A DNA stretch of 64,000 nt from Thiodiazotropha sp040507035 (GTDB lineage Bacteria > Pseudomonadota > Gammaproteobacteria > Chromatiales > Chromatiaceae): positions 62,001-126,000 of the forward strand of contig JBEVVR010000004.1 of assembly GCA_040507035.1 (NCBI GenBank), written 5' to 3'. A program made the translations under genes and the position numbers. Numbering within the stretch: position 1 is the stretch's first letter; each line of letters starts with the position of its first letter. Of this stretch, positions 54,801 to 63,604 are shown one piece after another. The notes below the pieces were generated by a model that had not been told where the DNA came from, made no database searches, and saw nothing but the letters and a program-made list of their open reading frames with translations.

Positions 54801-57800
54801 TGGAAGATTATGCCAGGGAGATGCATGAGCGGCAGCAGGTTGCCGATGAGCAGAGTCTGGATCTGCTGGGCGGCAGCGTGATATACATCCGCAAACTACT
54901 TAGCTGGTTACCGGAAGAGAGCCTCCCGGAACCCCATGTCGATACCTATCTCAGCGGTTTGCGCAATGCGCTTGAGGCGCTTGGCGGAAAGCAAGAAGAA
55001 GAGGTTGAAGTCGTTGACCTCGGTGAGGGTGATGAGTCTGACTCTGTTGATGAGTTGAGTCTGGAAGCGATCGATGATGGGCAGGAGATCGAACAACAGA
55101 GCGCAGAAACCGAAACTGAACAAGCAGATGAGACCAGCGAGCCCGCGGTTGTCGATGAGCTGAGTCTGGAAGCGATCGAGCTGGAGGAAGTGGAACAACC
55201 CGAAGCTGTTGCGGATGATACCGTGGTGCCGTTTCAACTGGATAGAGATTCTCAAACTATCGAAGTTGAAGAGGAGCTACCTCTAGATCTTACAGCCGAG
55301 GATGTGAGTGAATCCAGTCTGCTGGCGCTGGCAAGTTTCCAACTCGATGAGGATCAGTTTGAGATCGAGGGCGATGAAGAACTGGTGGAGATCTTTGTCG
55401 AAGAGGGTAGGGAGCTGCTGGACAATCTTGAGCAGCACTACCAGAAATGGGTTGATTCACCCATGGACAACGCGCTGATCGACGAATTCAAACGTTCACT
55501 GCATACTCTCAAAGGGAGTTCCAGGTTGGCAGGTATCAATCCCATAGGGGATTTGAGCCATGGCTTGGAAAATCTCTTTGAACGTCTGTCTCGTGAAGAG
55601 TTACAACCCGAATTATCCATCCAGAACATGGTGCGCCAATCCCTCGATATTCTGGCAACCCAGGTTGATGATGCCAATTCTGGAAGAGGCGTGCACCTCT
55701 CCTCTACTCTTCTGGCTGCCCTGGAGTCACCAGTTACCGGTGACCAAGTGGAAGCTGAGGATGAGGACGAGCACAAGCAGGAGTTATTGGCGGAAGAACT
55801 GAAAGAGGTTGAGGAGGCTATATCTGAGGCCGAACAGATAGAACCGATAGATACCTCCTCATACTATGACGAGCCGATGAGTTTCCTCCATGATGGTGAC
55901 CTGTTTGAGGTCAGTGAGGATCCGGAACTGGTCGAGATTTTCATAGAAGAATCCCGGGAGTTGCTGGAGGCCCTGGAGGAGAGCTATAAGCAATGGTGTG
56001 ATGCGCCTTCCGATCTCACCAACCTGGATGGAATGCAGCGGGCATTGCATACTATCAAGGGCAGTTCACGCTTGGCCGGTATTGAACCGGTAGGCGATCT
56101 CAGTCATGCCATGGAATCATTACTGAATGGTGTAATCAGGGGACAGATAGATCCTGATAACAAACTGTTCGCGCTATCTCGACAGGCACTCGACCTGATT
56201 GCCACCCAGACCGATGATGCCGCCACCAGCGGTAAGGTCCATCGCGGCGACCAGTTGATCGAACAGATTCAATTGCTGATTGATGGTACCTCTCTGGAAG
56301 AGGACTCCATCGAGCAGCTCATCGATCAGGAGATGCAAGAGGAGCCTGAAACACCTGAAGAGGTTGTCGAAGAGGGCGAAGAGTCTGCAGTTGCTGAAGA
56401 GGATTTGGAGATTCCCTTCGAGAGCTTCAACCTTGATGGTGTCAATGAACAGGCTGGCAGTGAAACTGATGAATCATTCATGCTTATGCATGATGAGGTT
56501 CTGTTGGATGTTGGTGAAGATCATGAATTGGTACAGATCTTCATCGAAGAGGCAAAGGAGTTTATCGAACATATCGAGAGTAGTTATCAGCAGTGGCTGG
56601 ATGACGTTGAGGATCACACGGCAATTGAAGGCGTACAACGCAATCTTCACACGCTTAAGGGAAGTGCCCGGCTTGCCGGTATCATGCCGGTGGGTGACCT
56701 GAGTCATGCTGTCGAGTCGGTGATGACGGCCCTTGCGGAAAAAGAGATCGATCCAATCGATACGGTCACCGATAGCGTAAGGCACTCCATCGATCATCTG
56801 GCACTACAGATCGATACCATTGCAAAGTCGGGTAAAGTACCTGCCTCGGAAACAGAGGTTGAGCAGCTGCAGAATCTTCTTGGAGGTGAACCTACACCGG
56901 CGCACGCAGGAATGGTGGAGACGATTCACACAGCCGCAGAGAGTGAAAGCGTTGAAGAGGTGGAGGAGGCCGATGAGGTCTTTGAGACAGCCACCGTACT
57001 CCCTTTCAACGAAGATATCGCAAAACTGCTCGAACCGGAGAGGGAAGAAGAGGACAAGGATAGCTTCAAGCCCAGCAAGGAACAGGTACGCGTGAATGCG
57101 GACCTTATGGACCGCCTGGTCAATCATGCCGGTGAAGTGAGTATCTACCGGGCGCGTTTGGAACAGCAGAACAGCGTGCTGGGTTTCAATCTTTCGGAGT
57201 TGGAACAGACGGTTTCGCGACTCCATACCCAGTTGCGAAACCTTGAGATAGAGACAGAGGCGCAGATCATCTACCGCTGGGAGCGGGAACACGAGGATGA
57301 CCGCGAAAAGGCGGAATTCGATCCGCTCGAAATGGACAGATTCTCTACCATGCAGCAACTCTCAAGGGCGTTGATGGAAACGGTCAATGACCTGGGTAAC
57401 ATCAACGAGGCATTGAGAGATCTGCAACGTGAGACAGATACCCTGTTGTTACAGCAATCGCGTATCTCCACCGATCTCCAGGATGGACTGCTGCGTACCC
57501 GAATGGTGCCGTTTGCACAGTTGGTACCGAGGATGCAGCGGCTGGTGCGACAGACTGCAGGTCAGTTGAGCAAGAAAGCCAACCTTGAGTGCTTTGGCGT
57601 TGAAGGTGAGCTCGATCGAAGTATCCTCAACCGCATGGTGCCGGTACTCGAACACCTATTACGCAACTCTGTCTCCCATGGCATCGAATACCCGGAGGAT
57701 CGTCAACGGGCCGGCAAACAGGAGGTAGGCAGGATCTCTCTTTACCTCGATCGCGAGGCGACAGATGTGCTGATCACTCTCTCCGATGATGGCCGGGGAT

Positions 57801-58909
57801 TGGATATCGAGGCCATCCGCAAGCGGGCCTTGGAACAGAATATGATCGACGCCAATGCCGAGATCAGCGATGACGACCTTATACAGTGTGTGTTATTACC
57901 CGGTTTCAGTACCGCCGAGGAGGTTACTCAAATCTCCGGGCGTGGCGTTGGTCTCGATGTTGTGACCAGTGAGGTCAAGCAACTGGGCGGATCCTTGGAG
58001 ATCGATTCTCAGCCTGGACGTGGTACTAGTTTCATTATTCGGTTACCGCTTACCCTGGCAATCTCTGATGCCCTCCTGGTTAGGGTGGGGGAAGAGGTCT
58101 ATGCGGTTCCCCATGGCAGCATCTCCGGTGTTGTGCGGATTCGCCGCCAAGAGCTGATGACTTGCTACGAAGGGGGACAGGACGGATTCACCTACGGTGG
58201 CAAGCGATACAAGGTCAGTTATCTTGGTCGCATGATGGGTATGGGGCAGCATGAGATACTCGAAACCACACGCTGGCTCCCGCTGTTGCTGTTACACACC
58301 GGTGAGCACCAGGCTGCATTGCAGGTCGACGAACTGCTCGGTAGCCGGCAGGTTGTGGTCAAGTCGATGGGCAAGCAGGTTGGCAGTGTACGCTGGATTA
58401 CCGGCGGAACCATACTTGCCGATGGCAGGGTGGCGCTGATACTCGATCTCGCCTCCCTGGTGCGTATGGATGCCACCCATGCGGCATCGCCTCTCAGCCT
58501 GGTCAAGGATACCTCGGAAAAACGGGCCGAGGATCGGTTGCGGGTGATGGTGGTTGATGACTCGATTACCGTGCGCAAAGTCACCAGCCGTCTGTTGGAA
58601 CGCCACGATATGGAGGTGATAACGGCGAAGGATGGGGTCGAAGCGGTAGCGTTGCTGCAAGACCAGGTGCCCGACATCATGTTGCTGGATATAGAGATGC
58701 CACGAATGGACGGTTTCGAACTGGCTCGTCATATCAACAACTCGGTTGACTACTATGGTCTGCCGATCATCATGATCTCCTCACGGGTAGGCGACAAGCA
58801 CCGACAGCGTGCGATGGATCTGGGGGTAAAACGCTGTCTCGGTAAACCCTATCAGGAGAGCGAGTTGTTGGATAATATCAACGAGGTCCTGGCGGAAAGT
58901 AGATTATGA
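51812..58909 (+). CDS. chpA: Hybrid chemotaxis kinase ChpA/PilL with multiple Hpt domains
   Basis: A 2365-residue hybrid CheA. An N-terminal degenerate helical-bundle part (about 1-600) precedes five phosphotransfer domains with visible His: FHTLKGSGR (H711), CHTLHGSAH (H976), LHTLKGSSR (H1231), LHTIKGSSR (H1413) and LHTLKGSAR (H1613). These are joined by very acidic linkers. Then come the CheA dimerisation region (about 1755-1900), the HATPase (LLRNSVSHGIEYPEDR near 1948; DDGRGLD; GRGVGLDVV), a CheW-like domain (about 2050-2190) and a C-terminal receiver (VMVVDDSITVRKV; Asp2293 in LLDIEMPRMDGF). This matches ChpA of Pseudomonas, which has more Hpt-type domains. The gene overlaps chpC by 4 bp. 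Confidence 0.95.
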   Translation: MSNAQDFGALNWVKDELDVSIRHARQALEAHVESPGDGSSLAVCGDHLHQIARVLQMVQVYGPSMLAEEMELVVRDMAQGVVRQEEDAAEALMLALIQLPDYLEKLQGGDVDIPMIILPLLNDLRAVRDAPLLSEAALFKPEIDTVRADGDANEELPQLARQIRQKYHLGLLSWYRKRDTVHGWPLLRDVFATLHQHSGLEQAHHLFWVAEGLMQGLIEGTIAPGIAVKQLFSRLDRKMKMIIDGGEQALVEKPPEALLKNLLYYIARAQSENSLIKEIKEAYNLDSVMPSEDELTEGRLGLTGSNVELAESIKDAVGNELTRIKDILDLFMRDEKPDMEMLGHLEAPIRKLADTLGMIGQGALRSRLNRQADKVKNFVDQEILPEEFELMEMAGDILYVESSLSTLHTFQPQSEELPAEDELIQRLPEGEYQNLIKQTVREAKVEIAKAKEAIISFTEATDDSSVLHNVYESFKKVEGALNMLNLREAGELMSQTGGFVQTNLIDSGQIPQRQQLNSLADVVSCIEYYLETLVDGAGDRQEIMVIAKASLNSLLSQGGVEVTQYSEPAENIQIEESADHTEGYDLEEDEISDLEMGASSLQIEQPQPEVDIVPQETVEMPAAEQLEAEDSAAESAEETESKAEPETAVDTAEAEIASADKPMLEDIDPEILEIFIEEAREELAAIQQHLPQWQRDQRDDEALTTFRRSFHTLKGSGRLVGAKVIGELAWSVENMLNRVIDETIKVTPDMMGLLNRVVDALPELIDCQEQGVYPEVDVEFIQRQAYALADGKPMPTATEEQMEAVEETAADEEPSLEIDTEPSEFAEVEAMESADSVDEVKGEAEEQEAEDLEAAAVGDHFDSELEMRLDELSSLEVDTDEPEFSAQDSELGTDTLAAETDTAVVDEDHVLEPESEEDLLEDYTDSDLEVEIDSELLEVFGEESEEHLLEIEEFITGAKSAKTEVLIPEDVVRACHTLHGSAHMAGITPIAMLSEAMEDYAREMHERQQVADEQSLDLLGGSVIYIRKLLSWLPEESLPEPHVDTYLSGLRNALEALGGKQEEEVEVVDLGEGDESDSVDELSLEAIDDGQEIEQQSAETETEQADETSEPAVVDELSLEAIELEEVEQPEAVADDTVVPFQLDRDSQTIEVEEELPLDLTAEDVSESSLLALASFQLDEDQFEIEGDEELVEIFVEEGRELLDNLEQHYQKWVDSPMDNALIDEFKRSLHTLKGSSRLAGINPIGDLSHGLENLFERLSREELQPELSIQNMVRQSLDILATQVDDANSGRGVHLSSTLLAALESPVTGDQVEAEDEDEHKQELLAEELKEVEEAISEAEQIEPIDTSSYYDEPMSFLHDGDLFEVSEDPELVEIFIEESRELLEALEESYKQWCDAPSDLTNLDGMQRALHTIKGSSRLAGIEPVGDLSHAMESLLNGVIRGQIDPDNKLFALSRQALDLIATQTDDAATSGKVHRGDQLIEQIQLLIDGTSLEEDSIEQLIDQEMQEEPETPEEVVEEGEESAVAEEDLEIPFESFNLDGVNEQAGSETDESFMLMHDEVLLDVGEDHELVQIFIEEAKEFIEHIESSYQQWLDDVEDHTAIEGVQRNLHTLKGSARLAGIMPVGDLSHAVESVMTALAEKEIDPIDTVTDSVRHSIDHLALQIDTIAKSGKVPASETEVEQLQNLLGGEPTPAHAGMVETIHTAAESESVEEVEEADEVFETATVLPFNEDIAKLLEPEREEEDKDSFKPSKEQVRVNADLMDRLVNHAGEVSIYRARLEQQNSVLGFNLSELEQTVSRLHTQLRNLEIETEAQIIYRWEREHEDDREKAEFDPLEMDRFSTMQQLSRALMETVNDLGNINEALRDLQRETDTLLLQQSRISTDLQDGLLRTRMVPFAQLVPRMQRLVRQTAGQLSKKANLECFGVEGELDRSILNRMVPVLEHLLRNSVSHGIEYPEDRQRAGKQEVGRISLYLDREATDVLITLSDDGRGLDIEAIRKRALEQNMIDANAEISDDDLIQCVLLPGFSTAEEVTQISGRGVGLDVVTSEVKQLGGSLEIDSQPGRGTSFIIRLPLTLAISDALLVRVGEEVYAVPHGSISGVVRIRRQELMTCYEGGQDGFTYGGKRYKVSYLGRMMGMGQHEILETTRWLPLLLLHTGEHQAALQVDELLGSRQVVVKSMGKQVGSVRWITGGTILADGRVALILDLASLVRMDATHAASPLSLVKDTSEKRAEDRLRVMVVDDSITVRKVTSRLLERHDMEVITAKDGVEAVALLQDQVPDIMLLDIEMPRMDGFELARHINNSVDYYGLPIIMISSRVGDKHRQRAMDLGVKRCLGKPYQESELLDNINEVLAESRL

Positions 58910-59373
58910 GCCAATCGGTTGTCAAGGAGGTCAGAAGTGTCCTTATTCCGCTGCACCAGCTTCAACTCCTGTTGCCGAATGCAGTCATCGCCGAGGTGAT
59001 CGGCTATCAGCTTCCCGAGCCCGCGGATCAGGGTATGCCGGATTGGTATGTCGGCAACTATGCCTGGCGCGGTGTGGTTATCCCTGTGATCTCTTTCGAG
59101 GGCATGCTTGGTGAGCAGGTTGTGATTCCAGGCAACCGTGGCCGCATCATGGTCATGAATACCCTGGGTCAGAATCAACAGCTGACCCATGTCGGCCTAT
59201 TGGTTCAGGCGATACCGAGCCTGGTGAGAGTGAGCGCTGAAAATGTCGTGCCGGTGAGTTCCGAGGAGGAGTTCAGCCCATTGATCAAACAACAGGTCGA
59301 GCTGGATATGAGCCCCGCGATCATTCCCGATCTGGATGAATTCGAACGTCAAGTGCTGGATGTCGTAGTCTGA
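58906..59373 (+). CDS. chpC: CheW-like protein (ChpC-type)
   Basis: A 155-residue CheW domain: LIPLHQLQLLLPNAVIAEVI, PDWYVGNYAWRGVVIPVISF and VRVSAENVVPVSSEE. It overlaps chpA by 4 bp. Its position after the kinase matches ChpC, the second coupling protein of the Chp system, which may connect other transducers to ChpA. The symbol rests on position and domain only. Confidence 0.85.
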   Translation: MSQSVVKEVRSVLIPLHQLQLLLPNAVIAEVIGYQLPEPADQGMPDWYVGNYAWRGVVIPVISFEGMLGEQVVIPGNRGRIMVMNTLGQNQQLTHVGLLVQAIPSLVRVSAENVVPVSSEEEFSPLIKQQVELDMSPAIIPDLDEFERQVLDVVV

Positions 59374-59397
59374 TAACGAGCCTTCATTTCGTCACCC

Positions 59398-60471
59398 TTG
59401 TCTCTCCAACAACACTACCAACAACTACTACACAAAAGTGGATTTCAGCCCGACCCTCACCAGGAGTCTGTGGTCGCGGCGTTCGATCGACTGGCTGGGG
59501 AGTTGCAAGGCAAGAGAAAAAGTGGCGGTTGGTCGTGGTTGAAGCGGCACCTGCCCGTGGACGGTATCTATCTTTGGGGTGGAGTCGGCAGGGGTAAAAC
59601 CTGGTTGATGGATCTGTTTTTTCACAACCAAAGGGAGCTCGGTATCGAACGCCACCACTTTCACAGCTTCATGCGTCAGATTCACCAACAGCTGCAGCAA
59701 CGCGAAGGGCAGCGCGCGCCTATGCAATCGATCGCGGCTGAAATGGCGCAGCGCATTCGAGTATTGTGTCTTGACGAATTCAATGTAATCGACATCGGTG
59801 ACGCCATGCTGATGCGCGGCCTGTTGGAGTCACTGCAAAACTCGGCGATAACACTGGTCACGACATCAAACAAACATCCCGATGAGCTCTACCGGGGAGG
59901 CATACAGCGGGAGAGCTTCCTGCCCGCCATCGATATCTTGAAACGCAACAACCAGGTGATCGAACTCGGGGGGGATAATGACTACAGACTGCAGCTATTC
60001 GAGGCCTCATCCGTCTACCATACTCCCCTTGGTGAGCAGGCCGAGAGGGAGATGGGCAGGGAGTTTGAACGTTTGGTAAGCGGTGAGCTGGAGATTGATG
60101 GCCGCTATTCCGTTCCTGGTCGTCCTATTCGCTATCTGAGGCGTGCAAACGGGGTGATCTGGTGCGACTTCAATGCATTGTGCGGTCCACCAAGATGGCA
60201 GAACGACTACCTGGAACTGGCGCGTTGCCACCATACGGTTTTCATCTCGAATATCCCCCGCCTCGACGGCACCTGGGATGACCGCAGCAGACGCTTTATC
60301 AATCTGGTGGATGTGTTTTACGATCAAAAGGTGAATCTGATTATCAGTGCCGATGCTGAACCGGATAGCCTCTATGTCGGAACCCGCCTCTCATTCGATT
60401 TCAAACGAACTGCAAGCCGCTTACAGGAGATGCAGTCCACTGCATATCTGGAAGCACCGCACATCGGTTAA
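59398..60471 (+). CDS. zapE: Cell-division protein ZapE (AFG1-like ATPase)
   Basis: A 357-residue AAA+-type ATPase starting with TTG at 59398, since no ATG lies near the expected N-terminus (MSLQQHYQQLLHKSGFQPD). Walker A is GGVGRGKTWLMDLF, Walker B is LCLDEFNVIDIGDAML; VTTSNKHPDELYRGGIQRE and SRRFINLVDVFYD are family blocks. In E. coli ZapE associates with the Z ring under stress. It is convergent with rsmE; the two stop codons are 2 bp apart. Confidence 0.94.
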   Translation: MSLQQHYQQLLHKSGFQPDPHQESVVAAFDRLAGELQGKRKSGGWSWLKRHLPVDGIYLWGGVGRGKTWLMDLFFHNQRELGIERHHFHSFMRQIHQQLQQREGQRAPMQSIAAEMAQRIRVLCLDEFNVIDIGDAMLMRGLLESLQNSAITLVTTSNKHPDELYRGGIQRESFLPAIDILKRNNQVIELGGDNDYRLQLFEASSVYHTPLGEQAEREMGREFERLVSGELEIDGRYSVPGRPIRYLRRANGVIWCDFNALCGPPRWQNDYLELARCHHTVFISNIPRLDGTWDDRSRRFINLVDVFYDQKVNLIISADAEPDSLYVGTRLSFDFKRTASRLQEMQSTAYLEAPHIG

Positions 60472-60473
60472 AT

Positions 60474-61208
60474 TCAAGAGGAGAAATCACCCCAGAGTGT
60501 CTGTGCCGCGGCTATGGCTGCGAGGGGAGCGGTTTCGGTACGCAGGATACGCGGGCCTAGGCGAACCCCGATAAAGCCCTTGCGAGCGGCAAGTTGACGC
60601 TCCTTGCTGGTCAATCCCCCTTCAGGTCCGATGAGTAAGCTGAGAGAGGTTGCGGGGGGATCGATCTGTTGCAGGGGGAATTGGCTGCGGTGGTCGAGCA
60701 TTATCGCTGTTGAGATCTGCTCCTGGCTCAATGCGCTTGCATAATCCTGGGGTTTATCGATGATCGGTATTCGGCAACGCCCCGATTGTTCGCAGGCGTT
60801 GACAATAATCCGTTGCCAATGGATCAGCCGGCCCGCACTCTTCTTCTCATCCAGTTTGACGACGCAACGATCGCTAAATATCGGTGTGATCCGGTTGACC
60901 CCCAGCTCCGTTGCCTTTTGCATGGCGAAGTCCATACGCTCGCCACGGGAGATTGCGAGAATGAGATGGATCTTGAGTCGGCTTTCCGTCTCCTGTCTCA
61001 GTAACTCGCCGACCTCGGCCTGTACCAACTTTTTACACACCTGGGTCAGTCTTGCATGGTATTCATTCCCGTCGTCATTGAACAATACGACCTCGTCTTC
61101 TACCCGAAGTCTCAGCACCTGATGTATATGGTGTGATGGCTCTGTCTCGAGTTCGACTCGGCCGCCCTTCTGTAGCGGCCGTTGAGTGAAGAATCGGTGG
61201 ACACGCAT
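60474..61208 (-). CDS. rsmE: 16S rRNA (uracil(1498)-N(3))-methyltransferase
   Basis: A 244-residue SPOUT methyltransferase: MRVHRFFTQRPLQKGGRVEL, SRGERMDFAMQKATELGVN, IIVNACEQSGRCRIP, LLIGPEGGLTSKERQLAARK and GPRILRTETAPLAAIAA, with the knot region containing the GPEGG and RILRTETA motifs. It follows rnfE by 21 bp on the same strand and may be co-transcribed with the rnf genes. Confidence 0.95.
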   Translation of the reverse strand: MRVHRFFTQRPLQKGGRVELETEPSHHIHQVLRLRVEDEVVLFNDDGNEYHARLTQVCKKLVQAEVGELLRQETESRLKIHLILAISRGERMDFAMQKATELGVNRITPIFSDRCVVKLDEKKSAGRLIHWQRIIVNACEQSGRCRIPIIDKPQDYASALSQEQISTAIMLDHRSQFPLQQIDPPATSLSLLIGPEGGLTSKERQLAARKGFIGVRLGPRILRTETAPLAAIAAAQTLWGDFSS

Positions 61209-61229
61209 GGCGATGATGATACCTGGCCG

Positions 61230-61925
61230 TTAGGGATTGGCTGCTCCCTCAGCTCCTTGCGGATAGTCGACCCTGGCAATGGCGCGTGCGGCTAGACGTC
61301 TGTCGATGAGGTTCTTCACCATGATCAAAAGCCCGAGACCGATGAAAGCGCCTGGGGGCAGGATGGCGATCAACATGCCGGGAAAATCCTCAATCCTCAA
61401 GGTGAGCCCACGGGCGGCATCGCCGAACATCAGATGAGCCTGGTCGAAGAGCGTTCCCTGTCCCACCAGTTCGCGCATGCCTCCCAGGGTTAGCAGCACC
61501 AGGGTGAAGCCGACACCGACGCTGACACCGTCTACTAGCGAGCGTTGCAGACCGTTTTTTGAGGCAAAGGCTTCGGCTCGTCCGATGATGATGCAGTTGG
61601 TGACGATCAAGGGAATGAAGATGCCAAGAATTTTATGCAGTTCATGAAAGTAGGCATTCATGCCCATTTCGATGGCGGTGACGAATGAGGCGATGACAAG
61701 CACGAAGACCGGAAGGCGTACCTCCGGACGTACATAGTTACGTATCAGGGAGACTGTTGTATTGGAGGCTACCAGCACGGCGGTGGTGGCGAGACCCAAG
61801 CCGAGGCCGTTGATGGCGGTATTGCTCACGGCCAACAGGGGACAAAGACCGAGCAGGGCGACCAGCGCCTGGTTGTTGTGCCAGAGTCCGTCGACGATGA
61901 GTTCTCGGTAGCTTATATCGGCCAT
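61230..61925 (-). CDS. rnfE: Electron transport complex subunit RnfE
   Basis: A 231-residue integral membrane subunit (RsxE). Landmarks: GLWHNNQALVALLGLCPLLA, TNCIIIGRAEAFASKNG (conserved Cys that helps hold the membrane iron-sulfur centre with RnfA) and LPPGAFIGLGLLIMVKN. Six hydrophobic helices. The Rnf complex moves electrons between NADH and ferredoxin using an ion gradient. Starts 3 bp after rnfG. Confidence 0.95.
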   Translation of the reverse strand: MADISYRELIVDGLWHNNQALVALLGLCPLLAVSNTAINGLGLGLATTAVLVASNTTVSLIRNYVRPEVRLPVFVLVIASFVTAIEMGMNAYFHELHKILGIFIPLIVTNCIIIGRAEAFASKNGLQRSLVDGVSVGVGFTLVLLTLGGMRELVGQGTLFDQAHLMFGDAARGLTLRIEDFPGMLIAILPPGAFIGLGLLIMVKNLIDRRLAARAIARVDYPQGAEGAANP

Positions 61926-61928
61926 GGC

Positions 61929-62567
61929 CTACCCCTGATTTTCAATCGTTGGAGATCGATCGTAAAGCGCATCTTTATGGTCTCTGACATAGAGCAGAGT
62001 CTTCTTCACCGCCTGCACAATGGCGCGTGGGGTGATCGTTGCACCGGTGAACTGGTCAAATACACCGCCGTCCCGTTTTACCCCCCACTGCTCCAGCGGT
62101 GGCTCGTTGAGTGATTTGTCATTGAAGCTGTAGATCCAGTCGGAGCGGGACTCCTCAACCTTGTCGCCCAGTCCGGGGGTCTCCTTGTGGCTGATTACCC
62201 GCACACCACCCAGGGTACCATCGTATCTCACCGCCACCAGCAGTTTGATCGGTCCGCTGTAGCCATTGGGGACAACCGTGGTCAGTACCGTGGCCACCGG
62301 TTGTCCAAGCTTGCGGCCGCGGTAGACGGTGGTTTCATTGCTGCCGAGATGATCCTCTTCGTTAATCTTGATAACATCCGAGACCATATCGTTATCCACG
62401 CTTTCCTGAGGCACAAGGGCATACAGGGAGCGTAACAGGGCCTGGCGCTCGTTTTCGGCGATACGATCCTTGGTCATCGCATGGGTGAAGGTCACCAGTG
62501 AGGTACCCAAGACAGCGAAGGAGGCAAGGACCGCAGCGGCGATCAATATCGCATCCCGATATTTCAT
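61929..62567 (-). CDS. rnfG: Electron transport complex subunit RnfG
   Basis: A 212-residue periplasmic flavoprotein anchored by an N-terminal helix (AAAVLASFAVLGTSLVTFTH). The covalent FMN attachment motif is the Thr in FTGATITPRAIV near residue 180. VRVISHKETPGLGDKVE is also a family block. Its start overlaps rnfD by 4 bp. Confidence 0.95.
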   Translation of the reverse strand: MKYRDAILIAAAVLASFAVLGTSLVTFTHAMTKDRIAENERQALLRSLYALVPQESVDNDMVSDVIKINEEDHLGSNETTVYRGRKLGQPVATVLTTVVPNGYSGPIKLLVAVRYDGTLGGVRVISHKETPGLGDKVEESRSDWIYSFNDKSLNEPPLEQWGVKRDGGVFDQFTGATITPRAIVQAVKKTLLYVRDHKDALYDRSPTIENQG

Positions 62568-63604
62568 GCCTCACCTCCGCCGTGTCCGTAGGTTCTGGGG
62601 CGGGTGTAGTAATCGATCGTTGGTGCGGCCATGTTCATCAACAGCACGGCAAAGGCAACGGCATCGGGATAACCACCCCAGGTTCGAATGATGTAGACCA
62701 GGGCGCCGATCGAGGCGCCATAGATCAACTGTCCGGCGCGAGTGGTGCAGGCGGTGACCGGGTCAGTCGCAATAAAGAAGGCACCCAGGATGGCGCCGCC
62801 ACTGAAGAGATGAAATAACGGGAAGGGAAAGGCCTCGGTATCGAAGAGCCAGAAGATCGTCGCCATGCCGACCAGGCCGCTGAGAAATGCCAGAGGTATC
62901 TGCCAGGTAATGGTGCGCTTGTAGACCATCCAGATTCCCCCCATGAGGAACCAGTTGCCAACCCACTCCCAACCGAGGCCGCCGAAATCGCCCCATAACG
63001 GGTGTTCTCGGATCTCGCTGATCATGCGGTTGAGATCGAGATTGGTACGCATCTGATCCAGCGGGGTGGCCATGGTGATGGCGTCCAGCATCACTCCGTC
63101 AGGCAGCAGGCCGGTAAATTTGTAGGCCAGGATCTGCGAGGGGTTCAGCTGCTGTTCGGCCAACATGAAAGGGGGCAGCCAGCTGGTCATCTCCACCGGA
63201 TAGGAGACCAGCAACAGGACATAGGCAGCCATCGCGGGATTGAACGGATTGTAGCCCAGACCGCCATACATCTGTTTCACCATGATGATGGCAAATGCCA
63301 TGCCCAGAACCACCAACCACCAGGGGAGCAGGGGAGGGATGGCGATGGCGAACAACAGCGCGGTGACCACCGCGCTGAGATCCAGCAAAACAGGGGTTAC
63401 CGGTCGTTTTCGCAGCTTGATGATCAAGGCCTCGAAGGCGGTAGCGGAGATAATCGCCAAGGCAATGTTGATCAACACGCCCCAACCGAAGTAGAAGGTC
63501 ATGGCGATGATTCCGGGTAACAGTGCAAGAACGACCTGCAGCATTACCTTGTCAACGCGGTTGATGCGCTGGGTATGGGGGGAGCTTGAGGTATGGAATT
63601 CCAT
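62564..63604 (-). CDS. rnfD: Electron transport complex subunit RnfD
   Basis: A 346-residue integral membrane subunit, homologous to NqrB, with SSPHTQRINRVDKVMLQVVL, GGLGYNPFNPAMAAYVLLL and the block TDPVTACTTRAGQLIYG around the flavin-attachment region. About nine hydrophobic helices. Its ATG shares one base with the rnfC stop (TGATG). Confidence 0.95.
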   Translation of the reverse strand: MEFHTSSSPHTQRINRVDKVMLQVVLALLPGIIAMTFYFGWGVLINIALAIISATAFEALIIKLRKRPVTPVLLDLSAVVTALLFAIAIPPLLPWWLVVLGMAFAIIMVKQMYGGLGYNPFNPAMAAYVLLLVSYPVEMTSWLPPFMLAEQQLNPSQILAYKFTGLLPDGVMLDAITMATPLDQMRTNLDLNRMISEIREHPLWGDFGGLGWEWVGNWFLMGGIWMVYKRTITWQIPLAFLSGLVGMATIFWLFDTEAFPFPLFHLFSGGAILGAFFIATDPVTACTTRAGQLIYGASIGALVYIIRTWGGYPDAVAFAVLLMNMAAPTIDYYTRPRTYGHGGGEA

